Below, one piece after another: positions 1 through 8,227 of a DNA stretch of 64,000 bases. Origin of the DNA: Bacillota bacterium (GTDB lineage Bacteria > Bacillota > Clostridia > Christensenellales > Aristaeellaceae); contig JAEZIN010000002.1 of NCBI GenBank assembly GCA_023436585.1, positions 186,001 to 250,000 on the forward strand, written 5' to 3'. A model generated the notes under the pieces. The model was given only the letters and a program-made list of their open reading frames with translations. It was not told the origin of the DNA and did no database searches. Position numbers and translations under genes: made by a program. Numbering within the stretch: the stretch's first letter is position 1; the number at the start of each line of letters is the position of its first letter.

Positions 1-205
1 CCATGCCGTAGTGATCGCCTTGATTAAGCCCTGCCGCAATACGAAAATTTTCGATGCAGTGGCTTTTGGCCGCGCCGTTAACGCGGTCATGCAGCGCTTC
101 CCACTGATATGTCAGCACCTTTTCCTTAACAAGCTTCTGCATCCCATGCAGTATGCCATCCGTCAGCCTGACACTCATAAGGGGAAGGGCCTTGGCAAAT
201 TTCAT
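1..205 (-). CDS. GH127-family glycosidase, N-terminal fragment (cut by window edge)
   Basis: Reading the minus strand from ATG at 205 gives a 68-residue open frame that runs off the window. It contains VLTYQWEALHDRV followed by SHCIENFRIAAGL and HYGM, which fits the N-terminal signature of DUF1680/GH127 beta-L-arabinofuranosidases (the usual family form is roughly YQWEALNDR...IENFRIAAG...FYGM). There is no signal peptide, so it is probably cytoplasmic and would remove beta-L-arabinofuranose from imported oligosaccharides. It fits the arabinan locus downstream. The rest of the enzyme, including the catalytic Cys region, is outside the window. It has its own promoter (309-337) flanked by two copies of an AT-rich palindrome. 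Confidence 0.8.
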   Translation of the reverse strand, partial: MKFAKALPLMSVRLTDGILHGMQKLVKEKVLTYQWEALHDRVNGAAKSHCIENFRIAAGLNQGDHYGM

Positions 206-280
206 AAACAATCCACCCTATAATATTTTTTATCCGCCTGCATGGTCATGGATGAACCCGGATGTCATTTACACACAATA

Positions 281-367
281 TTTAATCGTTTAACTCTAGC
301 TAAAAAACATAGTAACATATCACATTTGGAATGTCAACATCCATAATGTACATTTTAATCGATTTAA
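281..367. promoter_or_regulatory. Pair of operator-like palindromes flanking the GH127 promoter
   Basis: TTTAATCGTTTAA lies at 281-293, just downstream of the -10 box, and TTTTAATCGATTTAA at 353-367, just upstream of the -35 box. Both share the CG-centred core TTTAATCGWTTAA. Two copies bracketing a promoter resemble a LacI-family repressor site with looping or roadblock control. The regulator is not encoded next to it, and the assignment to LacI type is inference. Confidence 0.45.
309..337 (-). promoter_or_regulatory. Sigma-A promoter of the GH127 gene
   Basis: On the minus strand TTGACA (337-332) is followed after exactly 17 nt by TACTAT (314-309), about 105 nt upstream of the GH127 start. 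The interval 206-506 holds no gene: it contains this promoter, two operator-like palindromes (281-293 and 353-367) and the terminator of the neighbouring flavoprotein gene. Confidence 0.7.
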
Positions 368-449
368 TATTTTTGTGATGAACTGAAAGGCTTATCCCCT
401 GGAAAAAGAGAAAACGGCCCGTCAGCATCCATCAACCGGTTCAGCAAAC

Positions 450-482
450 AAAAAAATGCCGTTCTGCATACAGCGGAACGGC
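450..482 (-). terminator. Rho-independent terminator of the flavoprotein gene
   Basis: The arms GCCGTTC and GAACGGC (458-482) form a stem, followed on the minus strand by a run of T (A-tract at 450-456 on the plus strand). It lies 25 nt after the stop codon at 507. Confidence 0.8.
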
Positions 483-506
483 AAGTGGATTAAATCTCGA
501 TGAGTA

Positions 507-2396
507 TTATTTGCCTTGAGCGGCATTGGTCCCGGCGATGCGTCCGAACACAAGGAATTCTGTCATCGCGTTGCCGCCCAGGCGGTTGCCGGCATGCAGA
601 CCGCCGGTCACTTCACCTGCAGCATACAAACCGGGAATAATGGTACCTTCGGTATTGAGGACATGGGTATCCTTATCGATGGTGACGCCGCCCATGGTAT
701 GGTGCAGGGAGGGAGAACGGGGCGTGGCGACAAAGGGAGCTTCATCAATCTTTTCGCCGAAGAAGGTTTTCCCGAAATCTTCATCCTTCTGGGCATCCAC
801 AAAGCCATTGTAACGGTTGATTTCCGCCACGAAGGCATCGGCAGGAATGCCAAGCTTGCCGGCCAGCTCTTCCAAGGTGTTGGCGGAAACTACGTTGCCC
901 TTGGCTTCCATACCGGCTACGTCGGCATTTTTGGCAATCTTGTTGTCACAAATGATGAAGAAAAGCTTATCGGTCTGCTGAAGGGCCGCCTTGGAAAGCA
1001 CATCCCGCTCGGAGTACTCGTTGACGAAACGCTTGCCTTCCTTGTTGACAAACACCTGGGTTTCGGCGCTGCCCCAGATACCGCTGAAGAGGGAGCCATC
1101 CTTGGGATGGGAGGAGGGCATCAATTGGGCAAAGCCCATACCGGTGAGGCCGGCGCCCGCATCCTCCGCCATCACGATACCGTCACCGGTGATGGTGGGA
1201 GCATTGGTGGAGGGCATTTTATCGGAAAGGCCTTCCCAATAATTGTTATACTGTACGACCATGGGGGCATTGGCGGCAAAACCGCCGGTGGCCAGTACAA
1301 CACCCTTGTTGGCGTGCAGCGTCACGTTGGCGCCGGCAGAGGTGGTGGCTTTGACACCAACAACCTTGCCATCTTCCATGATCAGCTCGGTAACCCGGGT
1401 ATCGGTCATGATTTCCACACCGGCTTCCCGCGCGGCCCGTTCAAAGGTAATGGTGATCTTTTCCTTGGCCACACCGTGGGTGCGGGGCCACATGGCACCC
1501 AGCACGGTGCTAATCTTGTCATTCCACTCAACGCCGTATTTACCGGCCCAATCCAGGGCATCCAGCGCATTGTGGGCGAAGGTGTCGGCCAGTGCAAGAT
1601 CGGGTTCGATGACAGTGCCATCAAGCCCCGTGCGCTTTCCGCCCATGTAAATGTGCAGCATGTGCAGCTCCGGGCTGTCAAACACCTTGGAGGTATCTCC
1701 TGCCAGGTAGGTGTTGATCTGTTCCTTGACGGTCTTCAGAACATCGGCAAAGGCGCCGAAATCTTCTTCCTTCAGATCAAGATAGCGCTTGAGCTCAGCC
1801 ATGAGGGAGTCGGTCATACTCACCGCGGCCTGGCGTCCGGGATCGCAAGCGTTGAACGCGCCGCCGGCCAAGAGGGAGTTGCCGCCCAGCGCACCCGATT
1901 TTTCCACGATGACAACGCTGGCACCGGCTTCTTTGGCCGCCAGGGCCGCAGACAGGCCTGCACCGCCGCCGCCGCAGATGACGACATCATATGTCGCTTC
2001 CACATCTTCCGCGGGAGCCTGGGCTACTTGAACAGCCTTCAGGGCTTCCACATCGCCGCCCGCCTGCTTGATGCAGTCTTCCGCCGCGGCCAGGATGGCC
2101 TTGGAGGAATTGGTGGCACCGGAAATGGTGTCGATGGCAAGAGATTGGTTTGCCACGATGGCAGCGGGAATATCCGAAATGGGTCTGTCGCTGATTCCGG
2201 CAGTTTCGGCATGGGCGGTGACTTCCACGGCCATGATTTCTGTGTCGCTGACGGTGACTTTCACTTCAACGGGGCCGTTGTTGCCTTGTGCGGTAGCGGT
2301 GTAGGTGCCGGCCGTATACCCCGCGGCCATGGCAGGGATAGCAAACATCGCACACATCAGCACCGCAGCAAGGACCAAGGACAGGACTTTGCGCAT
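507..2396 (-). CDS. Secreted FMN-binding / fumarate reductase-type flavoprotein
   Basis: The product is a 629-residue exported flavoprotein. A signal peptide (MRKVLSLVLAAVLMC..., cleavage near AMAAG, about residue 25) is followed by an FMN-binding domain (about 26-115). This domain carries DTISGATNSS at 89-98, the type of motif where ApbE attaches FMN to Thr. A FAD_binding_2 domain starts at about 136 with VVICGGGGAGLSAALAA (dinucleotide fold). The architecture matches extracellular flavocytochrome-like reductases (fumarate, urocanate, methacrylate). The electron acceptor cannot be told from sequence. The start at 2396 is preferred over the upstream GTG/ATG because AGGAGGG (2410-2404) lies 7 nt before it. 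The MerR-type promoter at 2452-2482 drives it. Confidence 0.88.
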   Translation of the reverse strand: MRKVLSLVLAAVLMCAMFAIPAMAAGYTAGTYTATAQGNNGPVEVKVTVSDTEIMAVEVTAHAETAGISDRPISDIPAAIVANQSLAIDTISGATNSSKAILAAAEDCIKQAGGDVEALKAVQVAQAPAEDVEATYDVVICGGGGAGLSAALAAKEAGASVVIVEKSGALGGNSLLAGGAFNACDPGRQAAVSMTDSLMAELKRYLDLKEEDFGAFADVLKTVKEQINTYLAGDTSKVFDSPELHMLHIYMGGKRTGLDGTVIEPDLALADTFAHNALDALDWAGKYGVEWNDKISTVLGAMWPRTHGVAKEKITITFERAAREAGVEIMTDTRVTELIMEDGKVVGVKATTSAGANVTLHANKGVVLATGGFAANAPMVVQYNNYWEGLSDKMPSTNAPTITGDGIVMAEDAGAGLTGMGFAQLMPSSHPKDGSLFSGIWGSAETQVFVNKEGKRFVNEYSERDVLSKAALQQTDKLFFIICDNKIAKNADVAGMEAKGNVVSANTLEELAGKLGIPADAFVAEINRYNGFVDAQKDEDFGKTFFGEKIDEAPFVATPRSPSLHHTMGGVTIDKDTHVLNTEGTIIPGLYAAGEVTGGLHAGNRLGGNAMTEFLVFGRIAGTNAAQGK

Positions 2397-2451
2397 TAAA
2401 AAACCCTCCTCCATTCATTCGTCCCATAGGGATTGTGAATCTTATGTCAAA

Positions 2452-2482
2452 ATTATAAACCTTGGAGCGGCTCCAAGGTCAA
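2452..2482 (-). promoter_or_regulatory. MerR-type promoter with dyad operator
   Basis: Minus strand: TTGACC (2482-2477), a 19-bp spacer, then TATAAT (2457-2452). The long 19-bp spacer is the hallmark of MerR-activated promoters. The spacer is filled by a dyad with 10-bp perfect arms, ACCTTGGAGC and GCTCCAAGGT, around one central base (2459-2479). The -35 box overlaps the stop codon of the merR gene itself (TGA at 2481-2479). Confidence 0.88.
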
Positions 2483-3303
2483 GGGGTGTTTTCGCATATA
2501 TTTACAGGAACAGAAAAGCCAAGGATGTACTCCGGGTCCTTGGCCTTGCAGTTGGAACAGATAATGCGGCCGGATGCGGCGCCCAGGATACGCATATGGT
2601 TTTCCTTAAGAAAAGCATACAGGGGGGCCAGATCCTTTTTGCAAAGGGAGAATACATCCCTGGTGCATACGGCCATACGGACACTGAGTAGGGCAGGCGT
2701 ATACAACGCTTCTTTGGGCGGTACGATATTTGCCTTGTCCAGGTTTTCTTCCAGTATGCCAAGCCCCAAACGTACGGTAAGCTCCTCCCTTTGATCCACC
2801 AGGCTGGCAAAAGGGATCTCCGCCGCAAAATACGTAAAGGGCAGACAATTGATCCAGCGGGAAATTTCCGAAAGAACCTGCTCATTGGGCTCGCATCCGT
2901 CACCCAGCACGAACAGCGCATAGTTTGCCGGAGCCGTCTTTTGAATGGGCGCCTTGTCAACGTAATGAACCGCATCATACAGCCTGGAAAGCTGGCGGAG
3001 GCGTTCCCTTTTGGCAATCAGCCTTTCTATCTCATTTGTCAGCGCGCTTTCCCGCATTTGAAGATACTTCGATTGCGATTCAAAAGACCCATGCCTGCGA
3101 ATCTCCTCTATGTCCCGAAGCCCCATATCGAGGCTCCTGAGCATGAGAAGGTTCCAGATATCAGGCGCATCTTCCCTGGTAAAAGACCTGTAATTGTTTT
3201 GGGGATTTTTTATGGCCGAAAGAAGGTCCAGGCGCTCATAATAGCGCAGCGTATCGGGGGAAACGCCGATCAAACGGCAAAACTCACCGATTTTATAACT
3301 CAT
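2479..3303 (-). CDS. MerR-family transcriptional regulator
   Basis: The 274-residue protein starts MSYKIGEFCRLIGVSPDT, followed by LRYYERLDLL, the MerR winged-helix HTH. A dimerisation helix (about 85-125) and a C-terminal effector-binding half of the GyrI-like/BmrR kind follow; the C terminus carries ICSNCKAKDPEY. The start at 3303 overlaps the stop of the upstream gene as ATGA. The only nearby MerR-type promoter is that of the flavoprotein immediately downstream, so this is very likely its activator/repressor. The inducer is unknown; the large C-terminal half suggests a small organic ligand rather than a metal, though Cys residues in CSNC could bind metal or sense redox. Confidence 0.88.
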   Translation of the reverse strand: MSYKIGEFCRLIGVSPDTLRYYERLDLLSAIKNPQNNYRSFTREDAPDIWNLLMLRSLDMGLRDIEEIRRHGSFESQSKYLQMRESALTNEIERLIAKRERLRQLSRLYDAVHYVDKAPIQKTAPANYALFVLGDGCEPNEQVLSEISRWINCLPFTYFAAEIPFASLVDQREELTVRLGLGILEENLDKANIVPPKEALYTPALLSVRMAVCTRDVFSLCKKDLAPLYAFLKENHMRILGAASGRIICSNCKAKDPEYILGFSVPVNICENTP

Positions 3304-3839
3304 ACTCCATCCTCGCCATAGGCATTGTTCCATACCAGTTGCGCTTCTTCGGGCGTCAAAAGTTCCAGCATTACCTTGTTGGGAAGGCAGATTACCTGAT
3401 TGCCGAGTAACCGCACATCCCGGTTTTCCAGCGTAACCTCCCCCTGATGTACGCAATCCTGGTTGTCACATGTCGCGGATGCCATAGAAAAGCCATCCGG
3501 AGTAATGTGCGCGACATTTTGCATTCCGTTCGCCTGGGTAATCGGCAGATCCTGCTCTGCAAGCAGGGGATACGGATCGAGAACCACATCGCCAATGGTT
3601 ACAAGAAGATAACATTTGGCCGGAGCCAGTGTCGGGGCGGGAGCGGAACCTGCGCCGGATTCCCCTGCCAGGGGGTCCTTTGTGGGTTCCTTATCTGTAT
3701 CAGCGGCTGTATCTGCCAGTGAAGACAGCGTTCCCACCGGTTTTTTACCGGCGGAAGGGACATTGCCCAACGAAAGCAGGACCAGGACGATACATACCGC
3801 AATAATGCAAATGACGATGATCGAATCGCTCTTCTTCAT
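3300..3839 (-). CDS. NusG domain II-containing membrane-anchored protein
   Basis: The 179-residue protein has one N-terminal membrane anchor (IIVICIIAVCIVLVLLSL), a Ser/Thr/Pro/Ala-rich linker (about 35-75) and a small C-terminal beta domain with CDNQDCVHQGEV and ICLPNKVMLEL. These are features of the NusG-II-like (KOW-less) family commonly found beside FMN-binding electron-transfer genes. The Cys pair may hold a metal or disulfide. ATG at 3839 is chosen because GGAAAG lies about 10 nt upstream; an upstream GTG at 3848 is too close. It is co-transcribed with merR (ATGA overlap) from the promoter at 3987-4015. Confidence 0.72.
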   Translation of the reverse strand: MKKSDSIIVICIIAVCIVLVLLSLGNVPSAGKKPVGTLSSLADTAADTDKEPTKDPLAGESGAGSAPAPTLAPAKCYLLVTIGDVVLDPYPLLAEQDLPITQANGMQNVAHITPDGFSMASATCDNQDCVHQGEVTLENRDVRLLGNQVICLPNKVMLELLTPEEAQLVWNNAYGEDGV

Positions 3840-3986
3840 TAAAAACACACTTTCCAGCTCAACTGTGAGAAGCGCCGTTCAGGCCGAAATCCCTTCCGGC
3901 TGCCGCCAAACGGGCGGCTATACCGGACGGTTCCCCTGCCAATAAGCGCGAACATTGAACCGCACCGGCGGCCAGCGTTGCTTTTT

Positions 3987-4015
3987 AGTGTAATGTATCC
4001 GCCTGTATATGTCAA
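3987..4015 (-). promoter_or_regulatory. Promoter of the NusG-II/merR operon
   Basis: Minus strand TTGACA (4015-4010), 17-nt spacer, TACACT (3992-3987). It gives a leader of about 140 nt before the start at 3839. I see no conserved riboswitch in the leader. Confidence 0.7.
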
Positions 4016-4060
4016 CATTTTAACAAGCAGGGCAATCACTGCTTCTCATACATGCATGCA

Positions 4061-4090
4061 AAGCGGGCCACTTACTCCAATGGCCCGCTT
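4061..4090 (-). terminator. Perfect 10-bp hairpin after the ABC exporter operon
   Basis: AAGCGGGCCA (4061-4070) and TGGCCCGCTT (4081-4090) pair perfectly around a 10-nt loop, 34 nt past the stop of the ATPase gene. The following T-run on the minus strand is short (TTT), so termination strength is uncertain. Confidence 0.55.
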
Positions 4091-4123
4091 CAAACACCTG
4101 AGGATGCATTTTTACGATCTGGT

Positions 4124-4852
4124 TTATGCGCTGAAAGAAGCTGCCGGCACCATCACACCGGGAGCCTGATTCACAATATCCAGAGAGATCCTTCCATCCT
4201 TGATTTCAATGATCCGGTCGGTCTTCTGGGCAATCCTGCGGTCATGGGTAATAATCAAGAACGTTGTTTTGTACGCTTCATTGATTGTCCTGAGAATATC
4301 GTACACGGCCTCCGTGGATTCGGAATCCAGGTTTCCGGTAGGCTCGTCAGCGAGAATGATCTTTGGATTGTTGATGAGGGCACGTGCGATGGCAGTGCGC
4401 TGCTGCTGCCCGCCCGACATTTTGTTCGCCTTATTGTGCATGACTTTGCCAAGCCCCATCAGTTCCAACAGTTCCAACGCACGCGCGCGGACCTGAGGTG
4501 TAATCTTCCCGCTTTTAATCCTATAGGGCATCAGCACATTTTCCAGGGCTGTAAATTCCGGCAGCAGATAGTGAAATTGAAATACAAAGCCTATGGTTTC
4601 GTTTCTTAGCTCAGCCAGCGCGTTTTTGGACATGCGGGCGGTGCTGACGCCGCCCACGAAAACATCACCGGATGTAGGCCGGTCCAGCGTGCCGATGATG
4701 TTGAGCAGTGTGCTTTTGCCCGAGCCGGAAGCGCCGATGATGGAGTTGAAGGTATGCGGCGCGATCGTAAGGCTCACATCGGTGAGTACCTGTGTTTTGA
4801 TATCTTTCCCGTATACCTTGCTGACCTTATCCAATTTGATGATGCTATCCAT
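4124..4852 (-). CDS. ABC transporter ATP-binding protein, MacB/LolD type
   Basis: This 242-residue nucleotide-binding subunit has Walker [10 protein letters not shown], a Q-loop ([10 protein letters not shown]), signature MSGGQQQR, Walker B IILADEP followed by TGNLDSES, and the H-loop ITHD. The TGNLDS stretch is typical of the LolD/MacB/FtsE branch, which powers mechanotransmission exporters rather than importers. It overlaps the permease gene by 8 bp, so the two form one transporter. The natural substrate is unknown. It is the last gene of the B12-sensor operon. Confidence 0.92.
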   Translation of the reverse strand: MDSIIKLDKVSKVYGKDIKTQVLTDVSLTIAPHTFNSIIGASGSGKSTLLNIIGTLDRPTSGDVFVGGVSTARMSKNALAELRNETIGFVFQFHYLLPEFTALENVLMPYRIKSGKITPQVRARALELLELMGLGKVMHNKANKMSGGQQQRTAIARALINNPKIILADEPTGNLDSESTEAVYDILRTINEAYKTTFLIITHDRRIAQKTDRIIEIKDGRISLDIVNQAPGVMVPAASFSA

Positions 4853-5996
4853 TTTTGATAACCTCCATGGGATCCAGTTTCGAGGACCGCCTGGCCGGAA
4901 CCAGGGCGGCCAGCGTCGCTGCCAGCAGCGCGATCACGGCCGAAAGGCCAATAAACTGCGGATCGATCAGAAGGGCGACCACAGGCGACCCATCCGGCTT
5001 TAGTGCAAACTTCGTAAAAGAGGCAGAAAGCCCCAGGCCGAATAGAACGCCCATCACCGCCCCGAACAGGCCCAGGACGAATCCCTGGGTGAGAAAGATC
5101 AGGCTGGCGGTCCGGTTCTTGATCCCCATGGCCTTTAAAATGCCAAGCTGCCTGGATTTTTGCATAACGGATATGGCAAGTACACTGGCTATGCCGAGTA
5201 TGACGGATACCATGACAAAAACCTGGATCATCAGACTGGAGATGCTCTGCCCGTTCAGGCCGCTGAGCAGGGAAGCGTTCAGCGCTTTCCAGTTTTCCGC
5301 CTTCAAGCCATCCGGCAACACAGCGGAAAGCCCGGCAGCGGCCTTGTCGGCTTCAAAGGGGTCCTGAAGCTGCATTTCTATGGAAGTAACGGCATCTGCA
5401 TATCCAAAGGTATCCTGCACAAGGTTCAGGTTGGCAATGACCCAGGTTTTGTTGAGGTTTGCCACTTTCAGGTCATACATCCCCGATACCGTTACTTCCT
5501 TTCTGCCGCCCAAGGGCGTCAGAATCTGGACGGTATCCCCCACCAGAAGGCCCGACTCCTGCATGAGCTCCTTCCCCAGCAGCACCTCGCCTTCCGCCGG
5601 AAACGCGCCTTCCAGCAGACTGCTTTTCAGCTTATAGATCCCCTCTGCCTTTTCAAAGGAGAAACCGCGCAGGAGCACTGGATATGTTTCCTCCCCTTCC
5701 CCAAGAAATGCGGATCCATCAGCGGCGGGAGAAACATGGACAAGGCCTTCCGTCCGGACGATCTTCTGCATCAGCGTTTCATAATCGCTGATCAGGCCGC
5801 TTCTTTGAACAGCTTTGACCGTAATCTGGGAAGAGCTTCCGATGGTCGTATCCACCAGGCTTTTTTGAAGCCCCGTGATCAGGGAGCCTATGAAAACCTG
5901 CACGGAGACGCCAATGGCGATGCCCAATATAATCAATAGGGTTTGCCCTTTGTTGGAGGCCAGAAACCTCCAGGCAATCTTACAGGCTGTCCTCAT
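4845..5996 (-). CDS. MacB/FtsX-family ABC permease
   Basis: The 383-residue protein has an N-terminal membrane helix (about 17-38, LLIILGIAIGVSVQVFIGSL), a large extracytoplasmic MacB_PCD-like domain (about 40-245) and three C-terminal helices (about 255-375) with the FtsX signature region around QSRQLGILKAMG/RTASLIF. This is the topology of LolC/E- and MacB-type permeases. It partners with the adjacent ATPase. Its start lies inside the 3-prime end of the cobalamin-binding protein gene (17-bp overlap), implying translational coupling. Confidence 0.88.
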   Translation of the reverse strand: MRTACKIAWRFLASNKGQTLLIILGIAIGVSVQVFIGSLITGLQKSLVDTTIGSSSQITVKAVQRSGLISDYETLMQKIVRTEGLVHVSPAADGSAFLGEGEETYPVLLRGFSFEKAEGIYKLKSSLLEGAFPAEGEVLLGKELMQESGLLVGDTVQILTPLGGRKEVTVSGMYDLKVANLNKTWVIANLNLVQDTFGYADAVTSIEMQLQDPFEADKAAAGLSAVLPDGLKAENWKALNASLLSGLNGQSISSLMIQVFVMVSVILGIASVLAISVMQKSRQLGILKAMGIKNRTASLIFLTQGFVLGLFGAVMGVLFGLGLSASFTKFALKPDGSPVVALLIDPQFIGLSAVIALLAATLAALVPARRSSKLDPMEVIKNG

Positions 5997-6657
5997 AGGC
6001 TTTTCCTCTCAAATCCAAAATGTCTTTGAATGAATTGATAAGACCATCCGCATGGAACTCTTGATACGGCTTGCCCGTATGCAAAAAGGCGCTGCCGCTT
6101 ACCATGATCCTGGCCCCTTGCCCCAATCCCTGCCTCAACTCGGGTATGATTTTTTTCAGCATCACAAGGTTCAGGTAATTGGATACGCTGATATCAATAA
6201 GATCGGGCTTCAAATAAGCGGCGGCGGAGAGGATATTCGATTTGGGGGTGTTGCTGCCGATGTATGTCACATCATAACCCGCTATGGTAAAAAAGTCCGC
6301 ACCCATTCGGGCACCCAGGTCGTGGTATTCCTCTTCCGGGCACACGAGCATGGCCTTTTGATGAAAACCATCAAGCAGATATTTTTCCCTTTCCTTCAGC
6401 ACATACGGGAACGCGGACTCGATCACGCTCCTGACGATATTGGTCATGACGTGTTCGCGCCAGATCAGATCATGTTCTTCCTCCCTGCCCACCAGAATGC
6501 TGTTCAGGGATGGCGCCAAAACATGCTCGTACAGGTCAGGGACCGTAATCCTTCCGTTTTCCAGCAGGGATATGCCATATGCCACGGCATCCTGCCTGCC
6601 AAACCCATTCAGATGGCTTTGAAACGCCTCCATCATGCCTTTCAAGGTATCCGTCAT
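5980..6657 (-). CDS. Stand-alone cobalamin-binding (B12 sensor-type) protein
   Basis: The 225-residue protein has a helical cap (about 1-95) and a Rossmann-like B12-binding domain (about 100-220). EYHDLG (110-115) matches the ExHxxG form of the base-off/His-on motif found in CarH-like sensors, where His112 would ligate cobalt. The cap keeps the EH pair (E68-H69), but the Trp ten residues earlier in the CarH Wx9EH motif is Arg58 here, so light sensing by the CarH mechanism is doubtful. There is no N-terminal MerR helix-turn-helix. It overlaps the exporter permease by 17 bp and is divergent from a UV-repair gene. It could be a B12 sensor, a corrinoid carrier or an anti-regulator. No methyltransferase is nearby, which argues against a corrinoid methyl carrier. 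Confidence 0.8.
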   Translation of the reverse strand: MTDTLKGMMEAFQSHLNGFGRQDAVAYGISLLENGRITVPDLYEHVLAPSLNSILVGREEEHDLIWREHVMTNIVRSVIESAFPYVLKEREKYLLDGFHQKAMLVCPEEEYHDLGARMGADFFTIAGYDVTYIGSNTPKSNILSAAAYLKPDLIDISVSNYLNLVMLKKIIPELRQGLGQGARIMVSGSAFLHTGKPYQEFHADGLINSFKDILDLRGKAYEDSL

Positions 6658-6855
6658 GTATTCTCCATGCCTCCCGTCTCCGGCTGTGATATCTATAAAA
6701 GTTCGTTGTGCTGCTCAATATATAACCAACTCCGGGCAGGTTCAAACATAACCTGCAAAAAGTCACGCCTTCCGTGTGGCGATCCATGTGTCATTACAAA
6801 AGCGGAAGGGTAGAATACTCGTATCACAACCCGCCCATGTAAAGGAGAGCAGCCC

Positions 6856-8145
6856 GTGAGCATCGGCTATGCATGCCTGGCGCTTGGCGTACCCAATACG
6901 GAACTGAAAACATGCCTTATCAAAAACGCAGACAGCAAACGCCTGCAGGAGCTTATTACAGGAAACCTTGATGCCCTTGATCGCATGGTGGATTACAATA
7001 TCCGCAATGGCATCCGCCTGTTCCGCATCAGTTCGGAAATAATACCCTTTGCATCCAGCCCGGTGAATACTGTTCCCTGGGCACAGGTTTTTCAAGGGCA
7101 GCTTCAGGATATCGGCCGAAAAATACGGGAAAGCGGCATGCGCATATCCATGCATCCCGGCCAATACACGGTATTGAACTCGCCAGATGAAAAAACAGCG
7201 GCAAACGCGGTAAAGGAACTGGAATACCACGCCGCGTTCCTGGACGGGCTTCTATCGGACAGTTCCAGCAAGATTGTATTGCATCTGGGCGGCGCATACG
7301 GTGACAAGCATGCTGCAACCAAGCGCTTCATAAAGCGGTACAAAGCCCTTAACGATCATGTGAAAGCGCGGCTGGTTATAGAGAATGACGACAGGATCTT
7401 CAACATCGGGGATGTGCTTGAAACAGGGATCGCAAACAGTATTCCCGTGGTCTTTGACAACCTCCACCATCAGACGAACCCAAGCCAGGATTCCATCAGC
7501 GAAGCCGCTTGGATCGCGGAGTGCGCAAAAACATGGGCACCAAAGGATGGCAGGCAGAAAATACACTATGCGCAGCCGGATACCGAAAAAAAGCCCGGGG
7601 CGCATTCCGCCAGCATAGGAATTGATGCGTTTCTTTGTTTTTATGAAAGCCTGGGTACTATTCGGCCGGATATCATGCTCGAGGTGAAGGATAAAAACAT
7701 ATCGGCGGTCAAGTGTATGCTGTGCACCCAAATGAGGAGCATGGGCGATCTTGAGCGGGAGTGGGGCCGCTATAAGTATCTGGTGCTGGAACGGTCACAG
7801 CAGATCTACCGGCAGATCAGGCAGCTTTTGAACAACAAGGCGGAATACCCGGCGTTGGAGTTCTACCGCCTGATGGAGGCGGCGCTGGCCCTGCCCGTGA
7901 ATACAGGGGGAGCTATAAACGCAGCGGAGCATGTGTGGGGGTATTTCAAGGATTTGGCGGCCCCTAAGGAGAAAAAGGCCTTTTTGAAATGCATGGATGG
8001 CTATGCTTCCGGCAAAGGAACGCTTGCCGCCGTGAAGCGAAAGCTGTACGCGCTTTCCCAGGCATATGGTCAGGAGTATCTTCTGGAATCCTATTACTTT
8101 GTTAAGCAGTATGACAGGAACGCAGCGCAGGGGGAAGAACATTAA
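6856..8145 (+). CDS. uvsE: UV damage endonuclease UvsE with C-terminal DUF1722-like domain
   Basis: Residues 1 to about 300 match UVDE, the TIM-barrel metal-dependent endonuclease that nicks 5-prime of UV photoproducts. Visible landmarks are MSIGYACLALG, FRISSEIIPFASS, ISMHPGQYTVLNSP, HLGGAYGDK, VIENDD and VVFDNLHH, holding the His/Glu/Asp metal ligands. Residues about 300-429 add a helical domain with INAAEHVWGYFKD, an EKKAFLK segment and a C-terminal YLLESYYFVKQY. This resembles DUF1722 (YbgA), a family often linked to photolyase. Start is GTG at 6856 with AAGGAGAG 7 nt upstream. A terminator follows at 8170. It is transcribed divergently from the B12-binding protein. Confidence 0.88.
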   Translation: MSIGYACLALGVPNTELKTCLIKNADSKRLQELITGNLDALDRMVDYNIRNGIRLFRISSEIIPFASSPVNTVPWAQVFQGQLQDIGRKIRESGMRISMHPGQYTVLNSPDEKTAANAVKELEYHAAFLDGLLSDSSSKIVLHLGGAYGDKHAATKRFIKRYKALNDHVKARLVIENDDRIFNIGDVLETGIANSIPVVFDNLHHQTNPSQDSISEAAWIAECAKTWAPKDGRQKIHYAQPDTEKKPGAHSASIGIDAFLCFYESLGTIRPDIMLEVKDKNISAVKCMLCTQMRSMGDLEREWGRYKYLVLERSQQIYRQIRQLLNNKAEYPALEFYRLMEAALALPVNTGGAINAAEHVWGYFKDLAAPKEKKAFLKCMDGYASGKGTLAAVKRKLYALSQAYGQEYLLESYYFVKQYDRNAAQGEEH

Positions 8146-8169
8146 GCTTCCGGTTGCCGGACATGCCGC

Positions 8170-8200
8170 GCGGGCCGCCTGACGGACGGCCCGCTTTTTA
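8170..8200 (+). terminator. Terminator of uvsE
   Basis: GCGGGCCG (8170-8177) pairs with CGGCCCGC (8187-8194), followed directly by TTTTT. Confidence 0.88.
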
Positions 8201-8227
8201 AATTACATGGGTGAATCAGCCTTCCTA

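Noticed and set aside
516..2399. 627-codon open frame on the plus strand
   Set aside because: It mirrors the flavoprotein gene, lacks a ribosome site and has His/Gly-rich composition typical of antisense frames of GC-rich genes.
3839..4039. 66-codon minus-strand frame upstream of the NusG-II gene
   Set aside because: It overlaps the promoter and leader of that operon and has no domain or RBS.
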